Assembly (NCBI RefSeq): GCF_030915465.1
Contig: NZ_CP133267.1
Span: forward strand, 1,364,001 to 1,428,000
Source: Neobacillus sp. PS3-34
GTDB taxonomy: Bacteria > Bacillota > Bacilli > Bacillales > Cytobacillaceae
Direction of reading: 5' to 3'
Length of the DNA stretch: 64,000 nucleotides
Shown here: one piece after another, positions 44,138-54,687 of the stretch
How positions within the stretch are numbered: the stretch's first letter is position 1
How the letters are laid out: the number at the start of each line of letters is the position of its first letter
The notes under the pieces: generated by a model
Seen by the model: only the letters and a program-made list of their open reading frames with translations
Databases searched by the model: none
Told to the model about the DNA's origin: nothing
Position numbers and translations under genes: made by a program

Positions 44138-45256
44138 CTAAACTGGAATGCTAATCCTTATTTTCGTTCCCTTACCAGGCTCGCTTTTTAACGAAAAATG
44201 GCCTTTTAAAGCTTCTGTTCTGTCCTTCATGCTTCTTAGTCCCAATGATGGAAGTTCCTTCTCTTCATCGTAAAAAAAACCGCAGCCCTCATCATTAATA
44301 TCCATTATGACTTCCTGCTCTTTTGCGGTAAAATACATGGTTACAGCCTCCTGGCTGGAATGCTTTTTGCAATTACCGAGGGCTTCCTGGCCAATTCGCC
44401 ATATCGCTTCTTCCACGCTTCCCGGAAGGTTAATGACGCCTTTGACTTTAATATCCATCTTGAGCCCAAGCATTTCACCATAGCTTTTTAATGCGCTTAC
44501 CAACCCATTTTCCAAGCCGCGCGGACGCAGCTGCCAAATCAATGCCCTCATTTCATTCAAAGCTTCCTGGGCCATGTCCTGGATATAAGAAAATGTTTCC
44601 TTCACTTCAGGATCCTCCGACCTTTCTTTTCCCCCTCTTGCCGTTAAACTGAGCGAAAATAACAGCTGGTTTACGGAGTCATGAAGATCGCGAGCAAGCC
44701 GGTTCCGCTCCGCAGTCAGTGCAAGATCCTGCTCCCGCTGTGTCAGATTGATTCGTTTTATGGCCGTTCCGATTTGGAGGGCAACAGATTCTAATAAGGC
44801 AAGCTCCTCTTTATTAAAATGCGTTTTATTAGGTGATCCAATATTAAGCAATCCAAAGTTTTCCTCCGCCGCTTTAAGCGGGACTGTGGCATGGTGGGTA
44901 AGCCCATAGGTTTCTCCCCAATGAAAATCAACCGCATCCTCAAGCCGTTTGCATTCAATGATGTTGGTTGCTTTATCAAGTCGTCCATCGAGATAACGGT
45001 CGAGGCACCAGCACTCACCAGAGCACATCGGTGCACATTGATTGAGCGTCAGGGCAGGAGGCAGATTTTCATGGGCAGCCAATTGATAGCCTCCAGTTTG
45101 ATCAACTAAAAAAATCCACCCTGTCTGCAATCCAGTCACATTCAAGAGATTTTTTAAAACTTCGGAAAGAACTGCTCGCGTATCCGTTCCTTTATTCAAT
45201 AATTCGGCTATATCCTTTAAGATTTTCAGCCTCGACAAACGTGTTTCTTCCTCCAC
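44138..45256 (-). CDS. GAF-domain sensor histidine kinase with a four-Cys motif
   Basis: 372 residues, cytoplasmic. A GAF domain (residues 25-175) contains CAPMCSGECWC and a later Cys at NIIECKRL, then a HisKA_3 region (RNRLARDLHDSVNQLLFSLS) and HATPase (EALGNCKKHSS, DEGCGFFYDEE, GLRSMKDRTEAL). The Cys spacing could hold an iron-sulfur cluster or metal, as in oxygen and nitrate sensors of the NreB type, but that is inference. GTG start after GGGAGGAAAAGCA. Pairs with the LuxR-type regulator. Confidence 0.85.
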   Translation of the reverse strand: MEEETRLSRLKILKDIAELLNKGTDTRAVLSEVLKNLLNVTGLQTGWIFLVDQTGGYQLAAHENLPPALTLNQCAPMCSGECWCLDRYLDGRLDKATNIIECKRLEDAVDFHWGETYGLTHHATVPLKAAEENFGLLNIGSPNKTHFNKEELALLESVALQIGTAIKRINLTQREQDLALTAERNRLARDLHDSVNQLLFSLSLTARGGKERSEDPEVKETFSYIQDMAQEALNEMRALIWQLRPRGLENGLVSALKSYGEMLGLKMDIKVKGVINLPGSVEEAIWRIGQEALGNCKKHSSQEAVTMYFTAKEQEVIMDINDEGCGFFYDEEKELPSLGLRSMKDRTEALKGHFSLKSEPGKGTKIRISIPV

Positions 45257-45437
45257 TGCTTTTCCTCCCGAAAATTCAGTCTTTTTTTCCTATTATAACT
45301 CTTTTTAAAATGTGAAGCCTTAGAAAAAAGGCTGAAAGGGTCTACAGCTAAAGTATGAAGAAACAACTAATTTTTTAAAATGATTGACAGGTATTACTAA
45401 CCTATAGTAAGTTTTATAAAAAGTCTAAATATTATGT

Positions 45438-45558
45438 TTCTTATCAAGAGAGGTTGAGGGAATGGCCTAAGACGCCTCAGCAACCATCAATGGCTTCAAG
45501 CGATTGAAAAGGTGCTAAATCCAGCAAGTTAACTTTTTAACTTGGGAGATAAGAGGAA
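45438..45558 (+). ncRNA. SAM-I riboswitch (S-box)
   Basis: CTTATCAAGAGAGGTTGAGG, GACGCCTCAGCAACCATC and GAAAAGGTGCTAAATCCAGC, with GGGAGATAAGAGG closing helix P1, are the S-box core. It is followed by a terminator and yitJ-metH, so S-adenosylmethionine should switch the methionine genes off. Confidence 0.96.
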
Positions 45559-45578
45559 TGACCAGCATTTCCGCTGAC

Positions 45579-45610
45579 CAAAGTCTTCTTCTTATAGAAG
45601 GCTTTTTTGT
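45579..45610 (+). terminator. S-box terminator
   Basis: AAGTCTTCT pairs with AGAAGGCTT (G-T pair inside) and a run of Ts follows, immediately after the SAM aptamer. Confidence 0.85.
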
Positions 45611-45682
45611 TTTTATAAGGGTAAATACCTTCTTTTCATATAGCAGAAGGTCTTAAATACGTTGAACACGAGGGGGGAGAAC

Positions 45683-47542
45683 ATGGGGATCCTGGAAAAA
45701 TTAAACGAACAAATATTAATTGCCGATGGAGCAATGGGCACCCTTTTATATTCATATGGAACGGATTGTTGTTTTGAAGAACTAAACCTTTCACATCCAG
45801 AGCAAATCGTAAACATCCATAAAGCATATATCGGTGCCGGGGCGGATTTAATCCAAACGAATTCCTATGCGGCCAGCTATTTGAAGCTGCAGCGCTATGG
45901 CCTTGAGGATTCAGTAAAGGAGATTAACAGCGCAGCTGTCCGAAACGCTAAAAAGGCAGCAGGGAATCAGGCATATGTAGTTGGCACGATTGGCGGAAAC
46001 CGTGGAATAAAGCCAAATTCCATCGCAATCGAGGAAATAAAACGAAGCTTTCGCGAACAATTATATTGCCTGCTTCTGGAGGGAGTCGATGGAATACTCC
46101 TTGAAACCTATTACGATTTGCCGGAGCTTGAAACAGTGCTGACTATTGCCAGAAAAGAGACCCATTTGCCCATAATCGCCCAAGTGTCTCTCCAGGAGAC
46201 CGGCATCATGCAGGACCAGACTCCTATCAATCAAGCATTGAATCGCCTTGAAAATCTCGGGGCGGACGTCATTGGGCTTAATTGCCGGCTCGGACCTCAT
46301 CATATGCTGATGACCCTGGAACAAATTGAATTGCCAAAACACGCATTTTTATCTGCCTATCCTAACGCAAGCCTCCCAGCCTATATGGATGGTAAATTCC
46401 ATTACGAGGGTGATGCCGATTATTTTAAACAATCAGCCCAGGCCTTTCGCAAGGAGGGGGTCCGCCTGCTTGGAGGATGTTGCGGAACAACACCAGAACA
46501 CATAAGGGCATTTGCTTTCGAGCTCAAAAACAGTGTCCCTGTAACAGAGAAGAAAGTAAAAGCAATAACAAACAGAATTACAGAAGCTCCTACTCCTTCC
46601 GAACGGGAATATCCGCCGTTGCAGGATATCGTTCAAGCAAGAGACTCGGTGATTGTCGAGCTCGATCCGCCAAGGAAGCTTGATACAACAAAGTTTTTTG
46701 CAGGAGCAAAAGCACTGAAGGAAGCCGGAATCGACGCCATCACACTCGCTGATAATTCACTTGCTTCTGCCCGAATCTCAAATGAATCCCTAGGTTATCT
46801 GGTTAAAAATAAGCTGAATCTGCGTCCACTCATCCATATTTCATGCAGGGACCGCAATATCATTGGTCTGCAATCTCATTTGATGGGACTGCACACCTTA
46901 GGATTAAATGATGTGCTGGCAATAACAGGTGATCCTGCCCGAGTCGGAGATTTCCCCGGAGCCTCATCCGTTTACGATATGTCTTCTTTTGAACTGATTC
47001 AGATGATCAATCAGTTGAACAAGGGCTTGTCCATTTCAGGAAAGGATCTTGGTCAAAAGACTGCCTTCAGCATTGCGGCAGCTTTTAACCCGAATGTCCG
47101 ACAGCTCGACAAAGCTGTTAAACGCCTTGAAAAGAAGGTTGAGTTTGGGGCTGATTATTTTATTTCCCAGCCTGTTTTTTCAGAACAAAAATTAATTGAA
47201 ATCCATCAACAGACTAAGCACCTTAATGCGCCTATATTTATTGGCTTAATGCCATTGTTAAGCAGCAAGAATGCTGAATTCCTGCATAATGAAGTACCCG
47301 GCATCAAGATTTCCGAACCGATTCGTGCGAGAATGGCAGCGCACGATCAGCCCGAAAAAGCCATACGCGAAGGAATCGCCATCACAAAATCATTAATAGA
47401 TGCCGCACTTGAATTATTCAATGGAATTTATTTAATTACACCATTTTTGCGCTATGAGCTGACAGCCGAATTAGCCTCATATGCCCGACAGCGTGCAATC
47501 GAATCCAGGAGGGACAGCTATGTCAAAAGCACCATTAGTTGA
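45683..47542 (+). CDS. yitJ: Bifunctional homocysteine S-methyltransferase / methylenetetrahydrofolate reductase
   Basis: 619 residues. The N-terminal Hcy-binding domain (residues 1-290) has [20 protein letters not shown], zinc ligands in GLNCRLGP and [16 protein letters not shown]. The C-terminal MTHFR-like domain carries [35 protein letters not shown] and YFISQPVFS. In Bacillus, YitJ supplies methyl-THF for methionine synthesis. ATG 45683 follows GAGGGGGGAGAAC. Controlled by the SAM riboswitch; overlaps metH by 23 bp. Confidence 0.95.
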   Translation: MGILEKLNEQILIADGAMGTLLYSYGTDCCFEELNLSHPEQIVNIHKAYIGAGADLIQTNSYAASYLKLQRYGLEDSVKEINSAAVRNAKKAAGNQAYVVGTIGGNRGIKPNSIAIEEIKRSFREQLYCLLLEGVDGILLETYYDLPELETVLTIARKETHLPIIAQVSLQETGIMQDQTPINQALNRLENLGADVIGLNCRLGPHHMLMTLEQIELPKHAFLSAYPNASLPAYMDGKFHYEGDADYFKQSAQAFRKEGVRLLGGCCGTTPEHIRAFAFELKNSVPVTEKKVKAITNRITEAPTPSEREYPPLQDIVQARDSVIVELDPPRKLDTTKFFAGAKALKEAGIDAITLADNSLASARISNESLGYLVKNKLNLRPLIHISCRDRNIIGLQSHLMGLHTLGLNDVLAITGDPARVGDFPGASSVYDMSSFELIQMINQLNKGLSISGKDLGQKTAFSIAAAFNPNVRQLDKAVKRLEKKVEFGADYFISQPVFSEQKLIEIHQQTKHLNAPIFIGLMPLLSSKNAEFLHNEVPGIKISEPIRARMAAHDQPEKAIREGIAITKSLIDAALELFNGIYLITPFLRYELTAELASYARQRAIESRRDSYVKSTIS

Positions 47543-50500
47543 TCAAATAAAAAAACGGATTCTCATCATGGACGGTGCAATGGGCACGATGCTCCAAAGA
47601 GCCAGCCTTACTGCAGCGGATTTTGGTGGTGAAGAATACGAAGGCTGCAATGAACATTTAAATTTAACAGCACCGTCCGTCATTTCCGCTATCCATAAAG
47701 AGTATTTGGAGGCTGGGGCTGATATTATTGAAACGAATACATTTGGAGCAACCAGCATTGTACTGGATGAATACGGGCTTGGCTACAAAGCATATGAAAT
47801 TAATAAAATAGCCGCACTGATTGCAGGCAGGGAAGCCCAAATCGCCTCCACCCCCGATAGGCCTCGCTATGTGGCAGGATCGATGGGCCCGACAACAAAA
47901 ACTTTAAGCGTCACTGGCGGCACGACCTTTGATCGCCTCGCTGCTGCCTACGAGGAGCAGGCAATCGGGCTGATTGATGGAGGCGTTGATCTCCTCCTTC
48001 TCGAAACGAGCCAGGATATGCTAAACGTAAAAGCCGGATATGTTGGCATTCAAAATGCTTTTGAAAAAACTGGTAAGTCTGTACCTCTTATCGTTTCAGG
48101 AACAATCGAACCAATGGGCACGACTCTGGCAGGACAATCGATTGAGTCCTTTTATATTTCCGTTGAGCATATGAATCCCATTGCTGTCGGCCTGAACTGT
48201 GCAACAGGTCCTGAATTCATGCAGGATCACGTCCGTTCCCTGGCCAGTTTGGCATCATGTGCTGTCAGTTGTTATCCTAACGCCGGACTCCCGGATGAGG
48301 ATGGGAACTATCACGAGACACCAGAAACCCTTGCAAGAAAGCTTGCTGATTTTGCAGAGCATGGATGGCTTAATATTGTAGGTGGGTGCTGCGGAACTAC
48401 GCCTGAACATATTAAGGCAATTACTGAGGCAATGGAGAAAATAGAGCCCAGAAAGGCTGCTCCTTCTTCTGTTCATATGGTATCAGGCATCGAACCATTT
48501 ATTTACGATGATCCGACACTAAGGCCTATTATGGTTGGTGAGCGGACAAACGTCATCGGCTCGAGAAAATTCAAAAGATTGATCACGGAGGGCAAATTTG
48601 AGGAAGCCTCTGAAATAGCCAGAGCCCAAGTGAAAGGCGGCGCACACGTGATTGATATCTGTCTTGCCGACCCGGACCGTGACGAGCTTACAGATATGGA
48701 AAACTTTATTAAGGAAGTCGTAAAAAAAGTAAAGGTTCCCCTTGTCATTGATTCAACCGATGAAAAAGTTATTGAAAAGGCACTTAAATATTCACAAGGA
48801 AAAGCAATCATTAATTCAATCAATCTAGAAGATGGCGAGGAAAGGTTTGAAGCAATCGTTCCGCTGATTCACCGGTATGGGGCTGCTGTCGTCGTCGGTA
48901 CTATTGATGAAGACGGTATGGGCGTTACGGCGGAAAGGAAATTGGAAATTGCTGCCCGTTCGTTTAAACTGTTAGTTCAAAAATACGGACTCAATCCGCA
49001 GGATCTAATTTTTGATCCGCTCGTATTCCCGGTTGGAACAGGTGATGAACAATATATTGGTTCTGCAAAAGCGACGGTCGAAGGAATTAAGCTTATTAAA
49101 GAGCGTTTCCCGGAGACACAAACGATTCTTGGAATCAGCAATGTGTCCTTTGGCCTTCCTCCAGTGGGGAGAGAAATATTGAACTCTGCCTTTCTTTACC
49201 ATTGTACTTTAGCCGGCCTTGACTACGCGATTGTCAACACAGAGAAACTGGAACGGTTTGCCTCGATTTCAAAAGAAGAGGTCCAAATGGCTGAAAAGCT
49301 TCTTTTTGAAACAACAGATGAATCATTAGCCCAATTTACTGACTTTTATCGGGATAAAAAGAAAGAAACAAGGAAGACCATCCCTGATATGAGCCTGGAA
49401 GAGCGCCTTTCCTATTATGTGGTTGAGGGCACAAAGGAAGGTTTGATAGCAGATTTAGACATCGCACTCGATACCTACCCTGCCCCGCTGGATATCATAA
49501 ATGGGCCATTGATGGATGGAATGAAAGAGGTCGGCCGGTTATTTAACGACAATCAGCTAATTGTCGCCGAGGTTTTACAGAGTGCCGAGGTAATGAAAGC
49601 ATCTGTTTCCCATTTGGAGCCCCATATGGAAAAGGGGAATGTTTCTGCTTCCAAAGGGAAGGTAATTTTAGCAACTGTGAAAGGCGATGTTCATGACATC
49701 GGAAAAAATCTTGTCGACATCATTCTTAGCAATAACGGCTATCAGGTAATCGACCTTGGAATTAAGGTTTCCCCTACCGAGTTGGTCCAGGCGATTCACC
49801 GGGAGAAACCGGATATGGTCGGATTATCAGGCTTGCTCGTCAAATCAGCCCAGCAAATGGTGCTGACGGCCAGGATATGAAGGAAGCTGGAATTACACTC
49901 CCTATATTAGTAGGAGGTGCTGCCCTTTCCAGGAAGTTTACGGATACAAGAATCGCAAAGGACTATGACGGCCTTGTCCTCTATGCAAAGGATGCCATGA
50001 CAGGATTATCACTTGCCAACCAGTTAAATTCACCCGATGAGTACCAAAAGCTTTTAGATGAAAAAAGTAAAAAAATAGCTTCAAGGGATATTCCGGCTGA
50101 TTTTCCAGTCCGCACTTCCGTTTCCGTGGCGGTAAAGCCCAAAAAAACAGTTTCAGCAGAAGCTCCGGTGTTTATTCCTAAGGATACAAAGAGACATATT
50201 TTAAAGGCCTATTCCCTCTCGCATATTGAACCGTATATCAATATGCAAATGCTGATTGGCCACCATCTCGGTGTTAAAGGCAAAATCTCTAATTTACTTG
50301 CGGAGAAGGACGAAAAGGCAATGAAAGTAAAGGGAGTCATCGATGAATTGCTTTCTGAAGCCGGAAAAAATGAGTGGATATCGCCAGCCGCTGTTTATCA
50401 ATTCTTCCCGACGCAATCTGAAGGCAATAAGGTTATCATTTACGATCCGCAAAATCAGGAAAATATAATAGACGTATTTGAGTTTCCTCGCCAGGAATCT

Positions 50501-50971
50501 GCTCCGTTTCTATGCTTGGCAGACTTCTTAAAGCCGGTAGAAAGCGGTATTAAGGACTACGTTGGGTTCTTTACCGTAACTGCCGGAAGAGGGATTCGGG
50601 AAAAGGCAGAAGAATTTAAAAGAGAAGGCCGTTTTTTGGAAAGCCATGCACTTCAAGCACTCGCCTTGGAGACGGCTGAAGGCTTTGCCGAATTAATTCA
50701 CCGCCAGATGCGCGACCGCTGGGGCTTTCCTGATCCACTCGACTTCAGCATGCAGGATCGTTTTGCTGCTCATTACCAGGGGCAGCGATTCTCGTTTGGA
50801 TATCCTGCCTGCCCTAATTTAGAAGACCAGCAGAAATTATTTAAATTAATCCAGCCTGAACAGATTGGAATCCACTTAACGGATGGCTGTATGATGGAAC
50901 CGGAGGCATCCGTTTCAGCAATGGTGTTTGCACACCCTGAAGCAAGGTATTTTAATGTCAACAAAGTTTAA
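47520..50971 (+). CDS. metH: Cobalamin-dependent methionine synthase MetH, frame broken once
   Basis: About 1150 residues when restored. Domains: Hcy domain ([37 protein letters not shown]), pterin/folate domain ([19 protein letters not shown]), cap domain ([20 protein letters not shown]), B12-binding [14 protein letters not shown] and a C-terminal SAM-dependent reactivation domain (FAEYL-type region, [20 protein letters not shown]). The break is at GACGGCCAGGATATG (49866-49872); one base makes TAQDMKEAG or [12 protein letters not shown] 47520 lies after AGGAGGGACAGC. Transfers methyl from methyl-THF to homocysteine. Confidence 0.95.
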
Positions 50972-50997
50972 GAAAAGAGCCTGACTAGGACATCCTC

Positions 50998-51045
50998 AAA
51001 AAAGCCAAAGGACCTGAATAAATTAATTCAGCCTTTGGCTTTTTG
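50998..51045. terminator. Bidirectional terminator after metH
   Basis: AAAAAGCCAAAGG and CCTTTGGCTTTTT enclose an inner CTGAAT/ATTCAG hairpin, between metH and a convergent gene. Confidence 0.85.
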
Positions 51046-51046
51046 T

Positions 51047-51507
51047 TTATATATTAAAAACGGGTTTATGTGTAAGCTCAATGTTAATTTTGTTAAAACC
51101 TTGATCACTACTTTTTTCCTGCATAATGATTTTCCAATTTTTAGAGATTATATCTTTTAAGGCTTGGAGATTTTCATCCGTGATTTTCACCTGGTCCAGA
51201 AATTCTCCGGTATCAACGAAATCCTGGCCTCTTTCATATTAAACTTAATGGACAGCAATGATTTAAGTGCGCCTTTAGTTAGAAAAGTAATCTGATAACC
51301 TTCTGTAATAGCTTGTTGGCACTTTTCTTTATTTTGCTCATAGAATTCAATCATTGTTTTCCAGGTGGGAATCCCTTCTCCTAAACTTTCCAGAAAGGGT
51401 TCATTTCCTTCCTCCAGGAAATCAATGACTTCATTGGACTGATATCCTTTTGCCTTAATCATCTCAATCATAAGTGCATAATTTAATGCCAATTTTACTT
51501 TTTCCAA
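51047..51507 (-). CDS. Hypothetical protein (about 153 aa), frame broken once
   Basis: Start TTG 51507, six bases after GGGGGAG. Helical N-terminal part (VKLALNYALMIEMIKAKGYQ, EVIDFLEEGNEPFLESLGEG) and, beyond the break, GQDFVDTGEFLDQVKITDEN and SDQGFNKINIELTHKP. The break at GAGGCCAGGATT (51222-51229) is repaired by one G (GGGCC). No family recognised; no membrane segment. A MITE lies 33 bp upstream of the start, close to its promoter. Confidence 0.7.
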
Positions 51508-51540
51508 CTTGAACTCCCCCACTTTTATCTCTTTTAGATA

Positions 51541-51829
51541 GGCTGTTTTCGTATACTTTGTTGCTATATAAGGAGTATTTGACTTTCACTCCAGGATGCT
51601 CGCTTTCCGCGGGGCGGGCGGTGAGCCTCCTCGGCGCACAGCGCCTGTGGGGTCTCACCTGTCCCGCTGCTCCCGCAGGACGTTGAATCAACTTCCTAGA
51701 ATCAACACCGCACGAAGGAAATGCGATAGCATTTTCGAGGAGCTCGCACCTTCCGTTCCAATCAACTTCTTTTTCACGATTTGCTTTTAAAAACCTATTT
51801 ACAAAACAACAATCTTATAGAAAACGGCC
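51541..51829. mobile_element. MITE copy 2 (289 bp) with 8-bp target duplication
   Basis: Begins GGCTGTTTTC and ends AGAAAACGGCC; flanked by TTTAGATA on both sides (51533-51540 and 51830-51837). Nearly identical to the copy at 21370 over its whole length, including the GC-rich centre GCTTTCCGCGGGGCGGGCGG. No coding capacity. Inserted right behind the stop codon of the oppF-like gene. Confidence 0.88.
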
Positions 51830-51837
51830 TTTAGATA

Positions 51838-52818
51838 TTAATATAAATGGCAGGCTGCCATATGTTCACCGTCCACTGCTTTTAATTCAGGATCCACTTC
51901 CGCACATATCGGTTTCGCTAAAGGACACCTCGTTCTAAATCTGCAGCCCGTTTCCAGTTCTATTGGACTTGGCAGCTCACCTTTAATGATTTCCCTTTTG
52001 CTACTTTGTGCTTTAATTGGATCGGGAATTGGAATGGCAGACAGCAGAGCTTGAGTGTACGGATGTAATGGCTTCGTGTACAGATCTTCGCTTTTTGATA
52101 TCTCGACAATTTTCCCAAGATACATCACGCCAATTCGATCAGAGATATGGCGAACCATCGATAAATCGTGTGCGATAAACAAGTAGGTGAGATTCATCTC
52201 ACTCTGTAAATCTTCCAGCATATTTATTACTTGCGCTTGAATGGAGACGTCAAGTGCAGAAATTGCTTCATCGCACAGAATAAATTCGGGATTTATAGAC
52301 AGTGCCCTTGCAATACCAATCCTTTGTCTTTGTCCTCCGCTAAATTCATGCGGAAACTTATCCAGGTCTTCTTCTTTTAATCCCACCTTTTCCAAAATTT
52401 CAATTATCCTTTTCTTTCTGTCACTTTTTGAAAGTTTGGTGTGAATTTCCATTGGTTCATCTATAATTTCACCGATGTTCATATAAGGGTTTAGTGAAGA
52501 ATAGGGATCTTGAAAAATCATTTGCATTTTTTCCCGGTAGGGTTGAAGCTCTCTTGTATTCATTTTTGCAATATCTTTCCCATTAAAAATAATTTCTCCC
52601 GCAGTAGGATCATACAAACGATTTAATGTTCTCCCCAAGGTTGATTTACCGCATCCTGATTCTCCAACCAGTCCAAAGGTTTCCCCTTTATAGATATGAA
52701 AAGAAACATCGTCGACCGCTTTCACTACTCGGTTATCTTTTTTAAATAGTGATGTTTTTAATGGGAAGTATTTTTTTAAATTCTTCACCTCAATAAGCTT
52801 TTGGCGAGTGTCAGCCAT
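51838..52818 (-). CDS. Oligopeptide ABC transporter ATPase (OppF/AppF-like)
   Basis: 326 residues. Walker A GESGCGKSTLGRTL, Q-loop FQDPYSSLNP, signature FSGGQRQRIGIARAL, Walker B FILCDEAISALD, H-switch IAHDLSM, and the C-terminal oligo_HPY block (PHPYTQALLSAIP; CRFRTRCPLAKPIC). ATG 52818 is nine bases after GAGGGG and overlaps the previous ATPase gene by 8 bp. Last gene of the operon. Peptide or similar solute uptake is the likely role. Confidence 0.92.
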   Translation of the reverse strand: MADTRQKLIEVKNLKKYFPLKTSLFKKDNRVVKAVDDVSFHIYKGETFGLVGESGCGKSTLGRTLNRLYDPTAGEIIFNGKDIAKMNTRELQPYREKMQMIFQDPYSSLNPYMNIGEIIDEPMEIHTKLSKSDRKKRIIEILEKVGLKEEDLDKFPHEFSGGQRQRIGIARALSINPEFILCDEAISALDVSIQAQVINMLEDLQSEMNLTYLFIAHDLSMVRHISDRIGVMYLGKIVEISKSEDLYTKPLHPYTQALLSAIPIPDPIKAQSSKREIIKGELPSPIELETGCRFRTRCPLAKPICAEVDPELKAVDGEHMAACHLY

Positions 52819-53813
52819 CAATTTCATCCCCTCCTCCGGCTAAGAAGCACATGCATTTTTGTGTGGCTGAAAAATTTTTATATTCAGGAACCATTTCAAA
52901 ACATTTATCAATGGCAAATTCACACCGGTCAGAAAAAGGGCATCCCTGTGTAACATTTTTTAGAGAAGGTGCTGAACCTTTTATTGGCTTTAATCTTGAT
53001 TTTTCTCCATCCACACGAGGAATGGAATTTAATAAAGCTTTTGTATATGGATGTTTAGGTTCATAAAAGATTTCATGTGCCATTCCTTCTTCCATGACCA
53101 TTCCTGCATACATAACGATGATTCGGCTGCAAAGAGTGGCTACGACACCTAAATCATGTGTAATTAACATCACGGACATGTCTTTTTCTTTCTGAAGCTT
53201 CTTCAATAATTCAAGAATTTGCGCCTGAATCGTTACATCAAGTGCGGTTGTTGGCTCATCCGCAATTAAAAGCTTCGGATTACATGCCAAAGCCATTGCA
53301 ATCAGAACCCTCTGTCTCATCCCTCCGCTAAATTCATGCGGATATTGATTCACCCTTTTTTCAGGAGAGGGGATTCCTACCATTTTAAGCAGTTCAATGG
53401 CTTCAAGCCTGGCTGCCTTCTTTTTCATGCCTCTCACACGTATTAAAAGCTCTAAAATATGGTCTCCTGCTTTTTTTAAGGGATTTAGGGCTGTCATGGG
53501 ATCTTGAAAGATCATCGCAATGTCACGGCCTCATCGCTCTTTTTTCTTTTTTGGTTAAACTCTCAATATGCTTTCCATCTAAAAGAATTTCTCCTTCATC
53601 AACTTTAGCATTAGAAGGAATAACGCCCAAAATAGATTTCACCATGACACTTTTTCCGCTTCCTGATTCACCCACAATCCCCAGTATTTCACCCTTTTGG
53701 ACGGTAAAGTCAATACCCCTGACTACCTCTATCCTGGAATCCCCATCATAAAAGGAAGTTCTTAGACCTTTTACTTCAAGCAGATTCCTTTTTTCTTCTA
53801 TGGTGTGTGTCAT
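52811..53813 (-). CDS. Oligopeptide ABC transporter ATPase (OppD/AppD-like), frame broken once
   Basis: About 334 residues when restored. Walker A GESGSGKSVMVKSI, Q-loop FQDPMTALNPLKKAG, signature FSGGMRQRVLIAMAL, Walker B LLIADEPTTALD, H-switch ITHDLGV, C-terminal CPFSDRCEFAIDKC. The break is at ATGAGGCCGTGAC (53524-53533), two bases short; ATG-AGG-GGC-CGT fits. Start ATG 53813 ten bases after AGGAGGG. Partners with the OppF-like ATPase. Confidence 0.9.
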
Positions 53814-53829
53814 AAATCTATGTCCCTCC

Positions 53830-54684
53830 TTATCTTCCGCTTGTTTTTGGTTCAACAACGGCCCTTAGAACATCACCTAATTTATTAAAAGAAAATACAG
53901 TTAGTACAATAAGCAGCCCAGGCAATATCGCCATATGAGGTGCAGTCCCCAAATTCCCTTGAGCACTTTGCAGCATACTTCCCCACGAAGATAACGGCTG
54001 TTGAATCCCCAATCCTAAAAAACTCAGTGCTGATTCCATTAAAATGGCATTTGCAATACTTACCGTTGATGCCACAATAAAGGTAGGAAAAACTGCTGGT
54101 ATAATGTGTTTTATGATAACTTTTTTCATTGATTGGCCTGATGATTTTGCATACAGGACGTATTCTCTTTCTTTAATGGAGAGTGTCTCAGCACGGACCA
54201 GCCTGGCTGTACTCATCCATGTAAAAAGCCCAATAACGAGAATAATAGCTTTCAAACCAGGAGTGAGAAAAATACTAACCACTGTTACAAGAATCATCCA
54301 CGGGATGGAAGAAATAACATCGACCATTCTCATCAAAAAATTGTCAATACGGCCTCCGAAGTAACCACTAATCGTTCCAATTAAGACACCAATACTGGTA
54401 GATATCAGCATCGCTAAGATTCCGACCGTTAAAGAGATCCTGCCTCCATATAATGCACGGGTTAAATAATCCCGGCGAAGCTCATCTGTTCCAAACAGAT
54501 GCATTGAATTTGGCTCAATCAATACATTCGTAACGTCCACTCTGTTAGGAGGAAATGGCGATAAAAAGGCGAAAATCGAAAGTATAATAATTAAAACGAG
54601 GAATATTAACGCAAAGGCAGCCGTTTTATTTCTTTTAAGTTCTATTTTAAACTTTTCTATTCTTCTATTTCTTTCAGCAGCCAA
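53830..54684 (-). CDS. Oligopeptide ABC permease (OppC/AppC-like)
   Basis: 284 residues: an N-terminal OppC_N helix (AAFALIFLVLIIILSIFAFL), then five or so segments with the EAA loop of binding-protein-dependent permeases (EYVLYAKSSGQSMKKVIIKH). The extracytoplasmic start PNRVDVTNVL and HLFGTDELRRDYLTRALYGG is typical of OppC. TTG start. Three bases separate it from the preceding permease gene. Confidence 0.92.
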   Translation of the reverse strand: MAAERNRRIEKFKIELKRNKTAAFALIFLVLIIILSIFAFLSPFPPNRVDVTNVLIEPNSMHLFGTDELRRDYLTRALYGGRISLTVGILAMLISTSIGVLIGTISGYFGGRIDNFLMRMVDVISSIPWMILVTVVSIFLTPGLKAIILVIGLFTWMSTARLVRAETLSIKEREYVLYAKSSGQSMKKVIIKHIIPAVFPTFIVASTVSIANAILMESALSFLGLGIQQPLSSWGSMLQSAQGNLGTAPHMAILPGLLIVLTVFSFNKLGDVLRAVVEPKTSGR

Positions 54685-54687
54685 CTT

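Noticed and set aside
51464..51790. Open frames on both strands inside the MITE
   Set aside because: They arise from the GC-rich repeat, lack start signals, and occur equally in the other copy; no protein family fits.
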